Part shown: piece by piece, positions 8,197 to 17,094 of the stretch
Position numbering within the stretch: position 1 is the stretch's first letter
How the letters are laid out: every line of letters starts with the position of its first letter
Assembly (NCBI GenBank): GCA_041395205.1
Contig: JAWLAZ010000001.1
Location: 1-64,000, forward strand
Reading direction: 5' to 3'
DNA length: 64,000 nt
Origin: JAHEFU01 sp041395205
GTDB taxonomy: Bacteria; 4484-113; JAFGCY01
Program-made: the position numbers and the translations under genes
The notes under the pieces: model-generated
What the model saw: the letters and a program-made list of their open reading frames with translations, nothing else
What the model was told of the DNA's origin: nothing
Databases searched by the model: none

Positions 8197-9582
8197 ATGC
8201 CCGAGCTGCGCCTTGACCCGTACAGCCGTGTGGCCCTGCTGGGCCTGCTGCGGCGTGCGCTGGCCGGCAATGCCGAGGCCGGGCGCAGTGCCATCGGACG
8301 GCGGCGCATTGAGCAGCTGCAGGCGCAGCGTACCGAGCTGATGAAACAGCGCAGCGTGCTCGTCACGGATGAGCAGACGGCGCAGTCCCGTATGAAGGAT
8401 GCCGTGCGCAGCGCGCGGGATGCGCGGCTGGATGTGCAGATCTTCACCGAGGAACAGCCCGAACCACCGGCAGCGCACCGCGGCCTGTTCGGTACACGGC
8501 CCAGCCCCGAGCGGCGTGCCTGGGAAGCCGAGCGCAGACGCCTGGATGAACTTGCCACGCTGGAGGAGGCTGAGGCGGCGGAGTATGCCGCGATCCATGA
8601 GCAGATCGCCGCGCGCCTGCAGGGCCTGAGCGAGGATTTCGACAGACTGAATGACAGCTATGCCGCGGAACTGGCAATGCTGCGCGAGCAGCTCGCGGCC
8701 TGGGTCTTCCTGCAGCTCAGCGGCGGGGCCGGGGCTGATGCCCGTGAGGAACTGGGGGAATTCCGGCGGCTGCTGCGCGGGGAACTGAGCGTGGCCGTGC
8801 TTTTGTCGCTGCTGCAGCTCTTCGACGAGGGCCCGCAGGCCGCACTGACGGGGCTCGGGGAGCTGACGACGATCTGGGAACAGCATCCGGACCCGCTGCG
8901 CCAGGTGCTGGAGGGTGCCTACCGCCTGCTGCGCGATGGCAGGCTGGAGCGCCGTGAGGCCGGGATGTTTTCCGTGGAGCAGTTCAGCCAGCCCGGACAC
9001 TGGCGGCTCTACCGCCTGCTCAGGGTGCTCGGCGGCTGGCCGGACCCGGCCGAGCGGGATGCGGCGGGGATCGGGCATACGCTCTGGGCGCTGGAGCATG
9101 CCCTGCTCAGCCAGGCTCCGCCTGCGGACTGGCAGGGGCAGCCCTCGGAGGGCCTCGCCGCCTGGTCCAGCGGGGAGGACTGCGTGGTGCAGCTGCTGTG
9201 CTGCCTCACGCTCTGGCAACGCGGCGACCTGAGCCTGATTCCGCAGGCTGCGGGCATCCCACTCGCTGAGATCCGTGCGCCCCAGCGCCGCGGCGAGGAC
9301 TGGCCGGGGCTGTATGCCACGCTCTCCGGACGGATGCTGCCGGCCTGGCCCCAGCCGCTGGCTGGGCTGATCTGGTCGGAGCTGGCCTGCCTCGTGCTGC
9401 TGGCGGCGCAGCGCACGGCACCGGATGAACTGTACCGCTTCTGGCTGCAGGAAAGCGGCAACTGGCCGAAGACCCGGCTCTACTGGTGGACCCGCTCCCG
9501 GCTGCAGGAGGACCCGGCGCTCATGCAGCGTTGCCGGGATGAACAGCCCGGACTGATCGCAGTCGAGCCCGGCTCGTTATAA
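8197..9582 (+). CDS. Hypothetical coiled-coil protein
   Basis: This 461-aa protein has no signal peptide. Residues ~25-75 and ~110-175 are Ala/Glu/Gln/Arg-rich with heptad-like leucines (RRIEQLQAQRTELMKQR, RRRLDELATLEEAEAAEYAA) and probably form coiled coils. The rest is Leu/Trp/Gly-rich and helical (GELTTIWEQHPDPLRQVLEG). There is no Shine-Dalgarno site. TAATAT ends 8 nt before the ATG, which suits a leaderless transcript. The next gene starts 7 nt downstream with its own -10-like box. No family was recognised. Confidence 0.6.
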   Translation: MPELRLDPYSRVALLGLLRRALAGNAEAGRSAIGRRRIEQLQAQRTELMKQRSVLVTDEQTAQSRMKDAVRSARDARLDVQIFTEEQPEPPAAHRGLFGTRPSPERRAWEAERRRLDELATLEEAEAAEYAAIHEQIAARLQGLSEDFDRLNDSYAAELAMLREQLAAWVFLQLSGGAGADAREELGEFRRLLRGELSVAVLLSLLQLFDEGPQAALTGLGELTTIWEQHPDPLRQVLEGAYRLLRDGRLERREAGMFSVEQFSQPGHWRLYRLLRVLGGWPDPAERDAAGIGHTLWALEHALLSQAPPADWQGQPSEGLAAWSSGEDCVVQLLCCLTLWQRGDLSLIPQAAGIPLAEIRAPQRRGEDWPGLYATLSGRMLPAWPQPLAGLIWSELACLVLLAAQRTAPDELYRFWLQESGNWPKTRLYWWTRSRLQEDPALMQRCRDEQPGLIAVEPGSL

Positions 9583-9589
9583 TGGACTG

Positions 9590-10267
9590 ATGGAGCAGGG
9601 ACTGTCACTGACAATCATCGCCGTGGCCCAGGCGCTGGGCCTGCTCGTGCTGATCGGGGTTGCCGCCGCGCTCGTGCCGAAGCTGACGGCCCTGCTGGGC
9701 GAGCTGACGAGCACCGCGAGTGAGGCCCGCCAGACCCTGAAGTCGGCGGAGAGCCTGGTGCGCAATGTGCAAGACCAGGACATCCTGCGCAAGCTCTCCG
9801 GCACGCTTGACAACGCCCGCAGCGCGGTGGGGCGGATCGAGCCGCTGGCCAGCCAGCTTGAGCAGACGCTCGGCGAGGCCCGCACCCTGCTGGACGATGC
9901 GACCCAGACCAGCCAGAGCGCACGCGCGCGGATTGACGACCTGGCAACGATGCAGAAGGACATCACCGCACTCAGCAGTTCGCTGGCTGACATCACGGGC
10001 GACCTGCACGACCGGGACCTCGCGAAGCGGATCACGAACCTGCTGAGCGACATCTCGCTCCTGACCGCCGACATCGGGATTCTCACCGAGAATGCCAACA
10101 GCTACCTCGAGAAGGGCAAGCCGCTCGTGAGCAATGTGGCCGAGGTGGTGAGCAATGCCCGCGAGCGGGTGGGCGAGGTCAGCCGCGCCGTGGCCAATGT
10201 GCGCCAGAGCATCGGCGGGCGGCGCAACGGCGGTACGGGCGAAGGTCCTGCCGGGGACGGGGAATAG
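9590..10267 (+). CDS. Membrane-anchored coiled-coil protein, DUF948-like
   Basis: This 225-aa protein has one N-terminal hydrophobic segment (residues ~5-30). The long helical region after it is rich in Ala, Leu, Asp and Thr, with regular hydrophobic spacing (LGELTSTASEARQTLKSAES, LASQLEQTLGEARTLLDDAT). It resembles DUF948 or MlaD-type tail regions in outline. A structural or scaffolding role at the membrane is an inference. TATAAT lies 6 nt before the ATG and no Shine-Dalgarno site is visible, so a leaderless start is likely. The C-terminal end is Gly/Arg-rich. Confidence 0.6.
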   Translation: MEQGLSLTIIAVAQALGLLVLIGVAAALVPKLTALLGELTSTASEARQTLKSAESLVRNVQDQDILRKLSGTLDNARSAVGRIEPLASQLEQTLGEARTLLDDATQTSQSARARIDDLATMQKDITALSSSLADITGDLHDRDLAKRITNLLSDISLLTADIGILTENANSYLEKGKPLVSNVAEVVSNARERVGEVSRAVANVRQSIGGRRNGGTGEGPAGDGE

Positions 10268-10412
10268 CTCCGTCAGCCGCAGGCCTCAGCGTCAGTTACG
10301 ACAACTGCACATATCACCGCATCTCAGGCTGCAGTGACTGCATCGATGCTGCTGCCGCCAGCTCCAGTGGCATCCGCATGCCGTTCCAACCTCCGGCAGC
10401 GGACCGGATTCC

Positions 10413-10564
10413 AACTAAAAGATTTTTAGTTAATCCACCTGCGCGCAGCTCCAACTAAAAATTAGGCGCTAATTTTTAGTTAGCCCCTTTGCAACTAAAA
10501 GTTTTTTAGTTAGAATCTGCGGAATGCGTGCTAACTAAAATTTACGGGCTAATTTTTAGTTAGC
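10413..10564 (+). promoter_or_regulatory. Four-copy AACTAAAA/TTTTAGTT palindrome array upstream of fic
   Basis: Four inverted repeats share the same 8-bp arm AACTAAAA. They lie at 10413-10431 (3-nt centre), 10453-10481 (13-bp arms extending into ATTAG/CTAAT, 3-nt centre), 10493-10511 (3-nt centre) and 10530-10564 (arms extended outward to GCTAACTAAAA). Their centres fall at about 10422, 10467, 10502 and 10547, giving intervals of 45, 35 and 45 bp. The array ends 18 bp before the fic start codon. It looks like an operator cluster for a dimeric winged-helix regulator, most simply the Fic protein itself. Confidence 0.8.
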
Positions 10565-10582
10565 TGCGCGCGCGGTGCGGAA

Positions 10583-11740
10583 ATGAACAGAGAAAGCGGC
10601 ATATTCCGGAATGTTCCCACAACGGGAGAGCCCTTTCGCGCATTCGTGCCTCATCCACTGCCACCCGAGCCGCCGCTGCAGATGGATGATCAGCTGATCA
10701 GCGTGACCGCTGAAGCCGCGCTGAGTATCGGGCGGCTGGATGGCATTTCAGACATGCTTCCCGAAATGTCCCTGTTCCTGTATTTCTTCATCCGCAAGGA
10801 AGCCCTGCTTTCCTCGCAGATCGAGGGTACGCAGTCCTCCCTCAATGAACTGCTGCTGTTTGAGGAGGAGCGGGAGAATGTCCGGCCCTCGGATGACGTG
10901 CTGGAGGTATCCAACCATATCTCCGCCCTGGAATTCGGAGTGCAGCGGCTGCAGAGCCTGCCCCTCTCGCTGCGCTTCATCCGGGAGCTGCATGCCATCC
11001 TGCTGGCCCAGGGCCGGGGCAGCGCCAGGAATCCCGGCGAGTTCCGCCGCAGCCAGAACTGGATCGGCGGCAGCAGGCCGGGCAATGCCCACTACGTTCC
11101 TCCGCCACCTGAACTCCTGATGGACTGCCTGGGCAGTCTCGAACAGTTCATGCAGTCTGACAACGGACGGTATTCTCCGGTGATCAAGGCCGCGCTGATC
11201 CATGCCCAGTTCGAGAGCATCCACCCATTTCTGGATGGCAACGGCCGGATCGGCAGGCTGCTGATCTCGCTGTACCTGCTTGCCAGCGGAGTCACCCGGC
11301 ATCCCATCCTCTACCTGAGCCTGTACTTCAAGCGCAATCGCACACGCTACTACGACCTGCTGCAGGACACCCGCAGCAGCGGCAACTTCGAGGACTGGGT
11401 GGAGTTCTTCCTGCACGGCGTGATTGAATGTGCGGGTTCGGGGATTGCCACGGCCACGAATCTGCTGGCAACAGCCCGGCAGGACGCGGACTCACTCCGG
11501 GGGCTGGGCCGGCGCAGCGGCAGCCTGCTGCAGGTGCATGCCGCGCTCCAGCGCTACCCGCTCACCAGTGCCGTTCAGCTCAGCGAGGAAACCCGGCTGT
11601 CCCTGCCGACTGTCAACACAGCGCTGGAGCTGATGCTGGAGGCGGGCATGGTTTCGGAAATGACGGGGCAGGCGAGGCATCGCCGCTATCGCTATGACCG
11701 CTATATTGACCTGATCAGTGAAGGCACGGAACCGCTCTGA
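10583..11740 (+). CDS. Fic family protein (AMP transferase) with C-terminal winged helix
   Basis: This 385-aa Fic protein carries the catalytic motif HPFLDGNGRIGR at residues 214-225. The autoinhibitory motif SSQIEG (S-x-x-x-E-G) lies at 77-82, so it has the N-terminal inhibitory helix of class II Fic proteins. Such enzymes usually transfer AMP from ATP to Thr, Ser or Tyr of target proteins and may also remove it. The last ~70 residues (about 315-385) have a winged-helix look (LSEETRLSLPTVNTALELML followed by a basic wing), which fits DNA binding. The palindrome array just upstream supports autoregulation, though this is inference. The gene is monocistronic, and the AT-rich operators contrast with its high-GC coding sequence. 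Confidence 0.92.
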   Translation: MNRESGIFRNVPTTGEPFRAFVPHPLPPEPPLQMDDQLISVTAEAALSIGRLDGISDMLPEMSLFLYFFIRKEALLSSQIEGTQSSLNELLLFEEERENVRPSDDVLEVSNHISALEFGVQRLQSLPLSLRFIRELHAILLAQGRGSARNPGEFRRSQNWIGGSRPGNAHYVPPPPELLMDCLGSLEQFMQSDNGRYSPVIKAALIHAQFESIHPFLDGNGRIGRLLISLYLLASGVTRHPILYLSLYFKRNRTRYYDLLQDTRSSGNFEDWVEFFLHGVIECAGSGIATATNLLATARQDADSLRGLGRRSGSLLQVHAALQRYPLTSAVQLSEETRLSLPTVNTALELMLEAGMVSEMTGQARHRRYRYDRYIDLISEGTEPL

Positions 11741-11771
11741 GTCAACTGCAGGCAAGGCAGCCCAGGCAGAC

Positions 11772-11999
11772 TCAGCCAGCCTGCTGATCAGAACCGTCAT
11801 CCTCCGCTGCAGTGTCGTCCCCGCTGTCACCACTGGGCTGCTCGTCCCCCTGCTCGTCCCCGGAATGAACCGGCTGATTCCGGAACACGGAATCCGCATG
11901 CACGGGCGGCAGATGCAGGGGATTGTCAAACACTCCGCAGCCCGGCAGGCTGAAAAGCAGGATCAGGCTCAGCGCCAGCAGGCGGATTGCGCGCATCAT
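11772..11999 (-). CDS. Small predicted lipoprotein
   Basis: This 75-aa protein starts at ATG 11999 (a second ATG follows at once), with GGGAG about 7 nt upstream. The signal peptide ends in the lipobox LPGC (Cys at residue 21). The mature part is short, acidic and disordered (Asp/Glu/Gly/Ser/Gln-rich). No family was recognised. It is convergent with fic and lies downstream of the two PKD lipoproteins on the same strand, but is separated from them by a hairpin near 12097-12126. Confidence 0.65.
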   Translation of the reverse strand: MMRAIRLLALSLILLFSLPGCGVFDNPLHLPPVHADSVFRNQPVHSGDEQGDEQPSGDSGDDTAAEDDGSDQQAG

Positions 12000-12148
12000 T
12001 TCGCTCCCTTGGCAGGCTTGCCAGTCGAAGCATAGCGCGCAGCGGGAGAGCAGCGGGGTACCGGAGCCGGCGATTGTCAGTGGTGCCGGAGGGGGGATGG
12101 GCCGGGAGCCTCAGCCCCCGGCCCGGTCCTTACACCCCTGTGGAGATA

Positions 12149-14419
12149 TCAGAGTCCCTTCCAGGCGGCGGCCAGCAGCCGTTCGCCCAGACTGTCCACA
12201 TAGCAGACCACGGGCAGGTCATTCACGACCACCAGCGAACAGTGGTCGCCGAAGTTGTAGCGGCGCTCGATCGGGATCGGCTCTTCCCAGGCAGTGCCGT
12301 CGGCATCCACGGCACGGATCAGCTGCAGGCCGTCCGTCTCGATGCCTTCGCTGAGGATCACGGGCCGCCCGCCCCAGATGTCCAGCTCGCAGTTACCGCC
12401 GGGGCCGACCAGCTGCGGGCTCTGGGGGAAGCCGGTGGCGCTGTCATCACTGCTGCGGCTGAAGTACAGCTGGCCGCTCTGGGAGGAGGAACCGCTGAGC
12501 ACGGCGGGATTGCCATTTATGCGCAGCAGGTCGGTCTGGTAGCAGTACTGCTCAATCACCTTCTGGGGAGTCCCCCAGGCCGTGCCGTCCACGTTGCTGC
12601 CCCGCACCAGGTAGGTGAACTGTGCGAAGGGCGGGCCGAGTTCGCAGGTGGCGGAGATCAGCGGCCGGTCGAACAGGCCGTTCTCATAGCTGTCCAGCGC
12701 GATGTCGTAGAACTCCACATCCGCTTCCGCCGGGATTGCCACCCGGGCTGAACTCCAGCTCGCACCAGTGCTGTCAGTGGCCTGGTAGTAGCGCACCTCG
12801 CTCAGACCCTTCTCGCCGGGGGTGGCGATCGCCGCCAGCACGGGCAGGTTGTTGAGCACCTCGATGTCGGTGCGGTAACCGAATCCCGCGCTGCCGTCGA
12901 TCAGCTGCGGCTGCTTCCAGCTCGTGCCGTAGGTGTCATTGGCACGCACGATGTTCAGAGGGTCATTCAGCCCCGTGACGTTGTCCGTGTAGGCGATCAT
13001 CGGGTAGTCCTCAAGGCTGTTGTAGGTGATGCTCACTCCGGGATAGAGCCCGACGCCATTGCCACCGACCGGCCTGCGCACCGTGCCCCAGCTGGTATGG
13101 CTGTCATTCGCGGCGCTGCAGAAGCGCAACTCAGCGCTGAAGTAGTCAACATAAGCCACGCAGGCCCGGGCTCCGGAACCGCTGCCGGTCACCGCCATGT
13201 CGGCATCCTCGTAGAGCGTGGCGTCACTGTCAATCACGCTGTACTGCCAGCCCGTGGTGCAGGTCAGCTGCAGCAGCGCCGTGGACTGCGCGAAGTTGTT
13301 GTCAGTGATGCGCAGCTTGATGGAGTTGGCACCGAAGGCGCTGAAGCTGACGGCAACCGGGTCCGGGCTGGTGCTGACGATGTCGTAGATGCCGTCGAAG
13401 TCGATGTCGTACTCGTACTTCGTGATGTAGCCGTCCGCGTCGGAGCAGGACAGCGCATCAAGCTGGACCTGCAGCGGAGCCTGGCCCAGCAGCTTGTCGG
13501 AGTTCAGCACTGCAGTCGGGGCCTGGTTGAAGGGATCCACGATCGTGAAGGCTTCTTCGAGGATGTTCTGCTTGCCGCTGCTTTCGGTCAGCCGCACCCT
13601 GAGGTTGTACTCGCCGGGGTTGTAGGTATGCTGCTCCAGGCCGTTCTTGTTGTCAAGCACGTCCCAGTTGCCGTCACCATCGAAATCGAAGTCCCACGAT
13701 GTGACCTCTCCGCCGAGTGCCTCCACCTGGCTGGCATTGATCAGCACATTGCGCGGCCCGGTGTTCTGCGCGGGATCCGTACTCAGGTTGGTGCTGATGC
13801 TGCCATAGGGCTTGAAGTTGCTGCCCACAAAGACGCGGTAGAGGCTGGCCGGGTCCGTGCCGAGCAGCAGCACGCAGACGTACATCGCATTCCCGGGGGA
13901 GATGTACTCCGCGGACTGGCCGGGAAGCATCACTCCGTCCGCGCCGCAGGGGCTCCAGTCCCAGCGGTTGCTGCTGAAGTTGGCAACCGCGGCATAGAGG
14001 TTCGCATAGTCCGTGGGCGGAGTCAGCCAGTTGAAGCGCACGCGCGCCTCGTCGTCATATTCACCGCTGAAGCCCAGCCGGTAGCAGGCATAGGCTGCCG
14101 CGGCCATGCCGTCCGCGGGCTGGGTCCACTGCGGGTTGAAGTTCCCGGAGCCGATCATGTTGGCGGGCAGCAGCGGGTAATACTGGTCACCGAACTGGAG
14201 CCGCTCCAGATCGTTCACCACGGAACTGCCGCGTTCCAGCTCCGCCGGAGCCGGCAGCTGCAGCGCTGTTGCTGCATCCTGGCCCATGGGTCCGGGCAGG
14301 AAGGCCTGCATCTGCGGCTGAGGCATCGGTGCCGGGTCCGGGCTGCCCTGCGTTCCATGGCCGGCGCAGCCTGCCAGGGCAAGCAGGAACCAAAGCATCA
14401 CTGTCAGGTACTTGTGCAT
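12149..14419 (-). CDS. Surface lipoprotein with two PKD domains and propeller-like repeats
   Basis: I chose ATG 14419 because it opens directly into a signal peptide with lipobox LAGC (Cys18); the frame upstream has no signal. The mature protein has a module at ~100-205 also found in the next gene and in the papain-like lipoprotein (core ANFSSNRWDW, then a CVLLLGT strand). Two PKD domains follow (about 220-295 with SWDFDFDGDGNWD, and 300-385). After these come six or so repeats of a motif with a D-x-x-G-x-x-W turn and a hydrophobic G/L-x-P-V strand, which look like propeller blades. It is a 756-aa paralogue of the upstream gene and probably acts at the cell surface. Ligand unknown. Confidence 0.8.
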   Translation of the reverse strand: MHKYLTVMLWFLLALAGCAGHGTQGSPDPAPMPQPQMQAFLPGPMGQDAATALQLPAPAELERGSSVVNDLERLQFGDQYYPLLPANMIGSGNFNPQWTQPADGMAAAAYACYRLGFSGEYDDEARVRFNWLTPPTDYANLYAAVANFSSNRWDWSPCGADGVMLPGQSAEYISPGNAMYVCVLLLGTDPASLYRVFVGSNFKPYGSISTNLSTDPAQNTGPRNVLINASQVEALGGEVTSWDFDFDGDGNWDVLDNKNGLEQHTYNPGEYNLRVRLTESSGKQNILEEAFTIVDPFNQAPTAVLNSDKLLGQAPLQVQLDALSCSDADGYITKYEYDIDFDGIYDIVSTSPDPVAVSFSAFGANSIKLRITDNNFAQSTALLQLTCTTGWQYSVIDSDATLYEDADMAVTGSGSGARACVAYVDYFSAELRFCSAANDSHTSWGTVRRPVGGNGVGLYPGVSITYNSLEDYPMIAYTDNVTGLNDPLNIVRANDTYGTSWKQPQLIDGSAGFGYRTDIEVLNNLPVLAAIATPGEKGLSEVRYYQATDSTGASWSSARVAIPAEADVEFYDIALDSYENGLFDRPLISATCELGPPFAQFTYLVRGSNVDGTAWGTPQKVIEQYCYQTDLLRINGNPAVLSGSSSQSGQLYFSRSSDDSATGFPQSPQLVGPGGNCELDIWGGRPVILSEGIETDGLQLIRAVDADGTAWEEPIPIERRYNFGDHCSLVVVNDLPVVCYVDSLGERLLAAAWKGL

Positions 14420-14579
14420 CTCATCTCTCTGTACTGGCCGGCGGCTCTGTCTTCCGCCAGGCGGGATTGGGCCCATCTGCAGGGCCAGCGAAATATACGC
14501 GCTACGGGGCTCGAGCGGGGCCGGCAGGTGACAGGCAGCGGTGACATGCCGTGACATGTACCCGTCCGGTGTGACATCC

Positions 14580-16835
14580 CTATTGCCAGCTGGCGCAGAT
14601 CAGGCTGTCGTCAGCGCCCGCATAGCAGATCATCAGCTGTTCGTTGTGGACCAGCAGGTCGCTGTAACGGCCGTGCTCGTAGCGATTGTCCACGAGCAGC
14701 GGGGCCTGCCAGGCACTGCCCTGGGCATCGCTGGCCACGGTGATGTAGAGTCCCTGCTCAGCGAAGCTGAAGTAGGCAATCACGGGCAGGCCGCCCCAGA
14801 TCGCCAGCTGCGGGCTGCCGCCCTCCGCGAACTGCTCCGAGTCCGGCCAGGTCTGGCCCTTCATGTCCCCGCTGCGCCCGAAGAACATCGAACCATGCTG
14901 CGAGGATGAACCGGCGGCCAGCGCCGGGCGGCCATCCACCATCGCCATGCTGCAGTCGTAGATCGCACCGTCATGCACGCGATCCGGCAGTTCCCAGCTG
15001 TTGCCGAGGCCGTCAATGGCCCGCATGCTGCTGGCGTGGTAACCGGAGTTGTCCGCATGCACATAGCTGAGCAGCGGCACGAATTCAGAGCCATTGAAGG
15101 AGGGCAGCAGCTCGACATCCCAGTAGCCGACATTGCTTTCGCCACCGAGGAGCTGCTTGGGCGTGCCCCAGGCACTGGCGGAGGCATCCGTGGCCCTGAC
15201 CATGATCAGGGAACCCTGCCCGAAACCGGAGCTGTTGTTACCGGCTGCGGAAACCATCACAGGGATGTTGTTGATGATCGCCAGAGAACAGAAATACTTC
15301 GGGTCGACTTCCTCAGCAAATTTCAGATCCTGCTTCCAGCTGTTGCCGAGCTCATCATTTGCGGTGACGGAGCGCAGCGAGGATGTGAAGTTAGTGTTCT
15401 CGGTCACACAGCCGATGATCGGCGCATCCACCACCCCGCTGTAGACCACATTGACGCCGTGCAGGCTGTAGGCCTGGTGAGGCTTGGTAAGCGGGTAGCG
15501 GATCGTGCCCCACATCGTGCCGCCGGCATCCGCCGCCCGGCAGTAGCGGATGTCCTTCGTCAGGTAGTCGGCATAGGCCACGCAGGGCCGGGCCATGGCA
15601 CCTTCGCCGGTCACGCACATCGAGACATCGGAATTGAGGCCGACATTCTGGTCGACGTAGCTGTAGAGCCAGCCCTGGCTGAGGTTGATGATCAGCGTGT
15701 CCGTATCCACGGCATAGTAGTTGTCAGTCACGCGCAGGGTCACGAGATTCGCACCCCAGGCCACCAGATCCGTATGGACCTGCTCCGGTGAATCCGTCAC
15801 GAGATCCCATTCGCCGTCATTGTTGAAGTCCCACTCATATGTGGTGATGAAGCCGTCGGGATCACTGCAGGCGAGGGCATCCAGCCCGCTGTGCAGCGGG
15901 GCCGTACCCGACAGGGCATCCGCCGTGATCAGGGCCTTGGGCGGCTGGTTGTTGGGGTCGATGATCGCAAAGCTGCGCTGGCCGGTCCCCTGCTTGCCAC
16001 CGGCACTGGTCACACGCACGACGGCGGTGTAATTGCCGGCTGGATACTGGTGGATTGCCAGACCATCGGTGTTGCCCAGTACATCCCAGCTGCCGTCACC
16101 TTCGAAGTCGAAGTCCCAGCTGACGATCTCCGAGCCATAGCCCTCGGCATTGGTCGCATCAAAGCTCACGGTGCGCGGGGCGATGTTCAGGTACTTGTCA
16201 AAGTCAAGGTCGCTGATCAGGAATACATACGGTGTGACATCTTCGCCGAGCACCAGCCAGTGCAGGGTGCAGGTTTCGCTGCCCAAAAGCAGCATCGTGG
16301 CATACAGATGTCCATCGGGAGAGATATAGGGAGCGGCATCGCCGGGATTGACCTCGCCGTCCACGACATGCAGCCAGTCCCAGCGATCCGTCTGGAAGTT
16401 GGCGAGAGCCAGATATTCATTGCCGGATGCGGAGGGCCCGAACAGCCAGTAGAGCCTGATCCGGGCATCTCCTGCATAGTCCTTCAATCCATGGAAGTCA
16501 TAGCCGTTCCAGGCCGCATCTCCCACTCCGACGGACTGCTCAGTGTACTGGGGCTCGTAGACCGCACCGGAGGTATTGTGCGAAAGCAGGTTGGCCGAGA
16601 CTGAACCACCGTGAAGCACACGGTTGGAATCACTGACATCCGACGAGGAGCGGGCAATGCTGGAGGGTGCCGGCAGGGCGGGCAGCCCCGTCTGTCCGGC
16701 CTCAGCTTCAGGACGCACATAGTGCATGGCATCGCCGATCTCAGGATCAGGCAGGGGGCTGCCGGAGCCGGCGGAACAGGACCCGGCCAGCAGGGCCAGG
16801 CAGATCAACAGGATGATGCTTCTCGCGGAGGACAT
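14580..16835 (-). CDS. Surface lipoprotein with two PKD domains, paralogue of the gene downstream
   Basis: I chose ATG 16835 because GAGGTGG sits 5-7 nt upstream and the next residues form a lipoprotein signal ending LLAGSC (Cys20). A second in-frame ATG at 16847 has no ribosome site. The 751-aa protein has the same order of parts as its neighbour: the WDW module (core ALANFQTDRWDW), two PKD domains (SWDFDFEGDGSWD and YEWDFNNDGEWD), then repeats containing D-x-x-G-x-x-W. The gap to the next gene is 160 bp and carries GTGACAT repeats. The two genes are a tandem duplication that has diverged. Surface display and carbohydrate or protein binding are inferences from the PKD domains. Confidence 0.8.
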   Translation of the reverse strand: MSSARSIILLICLALLAGSCSAGSGSPLPDPEIGDAMHYVRPEAEAGQTGLPALPAPSSIARSSSDVSDSNRVLHGGSVSANLLSHNTSGAVYEPQYTEQSVGVGDAAWNGYDFHGLKDYAGDARIRLYWLFGPSASGNEYLALANFQTDRWDWLHVVDGEVNPGDAAPYISPDGHLYATMLLLGSETCTLHWLVLGEDVTPYVFLISDLDFDKYLNIAPRTVSFDATNAEGYGSEIVSWDFDFEGDGSWDVLGNTDGLAIHQYPAGNYTAVVRVTSAGGKQGTGQRSFAIIDPNNQPPKALITADALSGTAPLHSGLDALACSDPDGFITTYEWDFNNDGEWDLVTDSPEQVHTDLVAWGANLVTLRVTDNYYAVDTDTLIINLSQGWLYSYVDQNVGLNSDVSMCVTGEGAMARPCVAYADYLTKDIRYCRAADAGGTMWGTIRYPLTKPHQAYSLHGVNVVYSGVVDAPIIGCVTENTNFTSSLRSVTANDELGNSWKQDLKFAEEVDPKYFCSLAIINNIPVMVSAAGNNSSGFGQGSLIMVRATDASASAWGTPKQLLGGESNVGYWDVELLPSFNGSEFVPLLSYVHADNSGYHASSMRAIDGLGNSWELPDRVHDGAIYDCSMAMVDGRPALAAGSSSQHGSMFFGRSGDMKGQTWPDSEQFAEGGSPQLAIWGGLPVIAYFSFAEQGLYITVASDAQGSAWQAPLLVDNRYEHGRYSDLLVHNEQLMICYAGADDSLICASWQ

Positions 16836-16862
16836 GTGCCACCTCATCAGGAAGATGCGGTG

Positions 16863-16905
16863 CGGGGAGAACCAGCAGAGGACTGGGAACTGGCGGTCCT
16901 CCCCG
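16863..16905 (-). promoter_or_regulatory. 11-bp leader hairpin upstream of the PKD lipoprotein
   Basis: On the minus strand CGGGGAGGACC pairs with GGTTCTCCCCG over 11 bp including one G-U pair. On the plus strand the same position is an A-C mismatch. The structure is therefore best formed in the lipoprotein transcript, 28 nt before its start codon. Confidence 0.5.
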
Positions 16906-16997
16906 AACCTGACAGTATTTCCTGATTGCGAGGCACTGAAGCCCGGCAGGGCCCCGGGGCATGTGACATCCAGTGACATGCCGCTGCACAGCCCGGC

Positions 16998-17025
16998 TTG
17001 AGGCCGCTCCAGCTCCCGTTATAAT
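16998..17025 (+). promoter_or_regulatory. Predicted sigma-70-type promoter of yebC
   Basis: TTGAGG (16998-17003) and TATAAT (17020-17025) are separated by 16 bp, about 65 bp upstream of the yebC start codon. Confidence 0.65.
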
Positions 17026-17094
17026 TATTTCCCTGCCAGGATCCGGCCAAGGGCCGCGAAACAGCGGGCAAACGAGCACGAGAGGTACAGGTAC

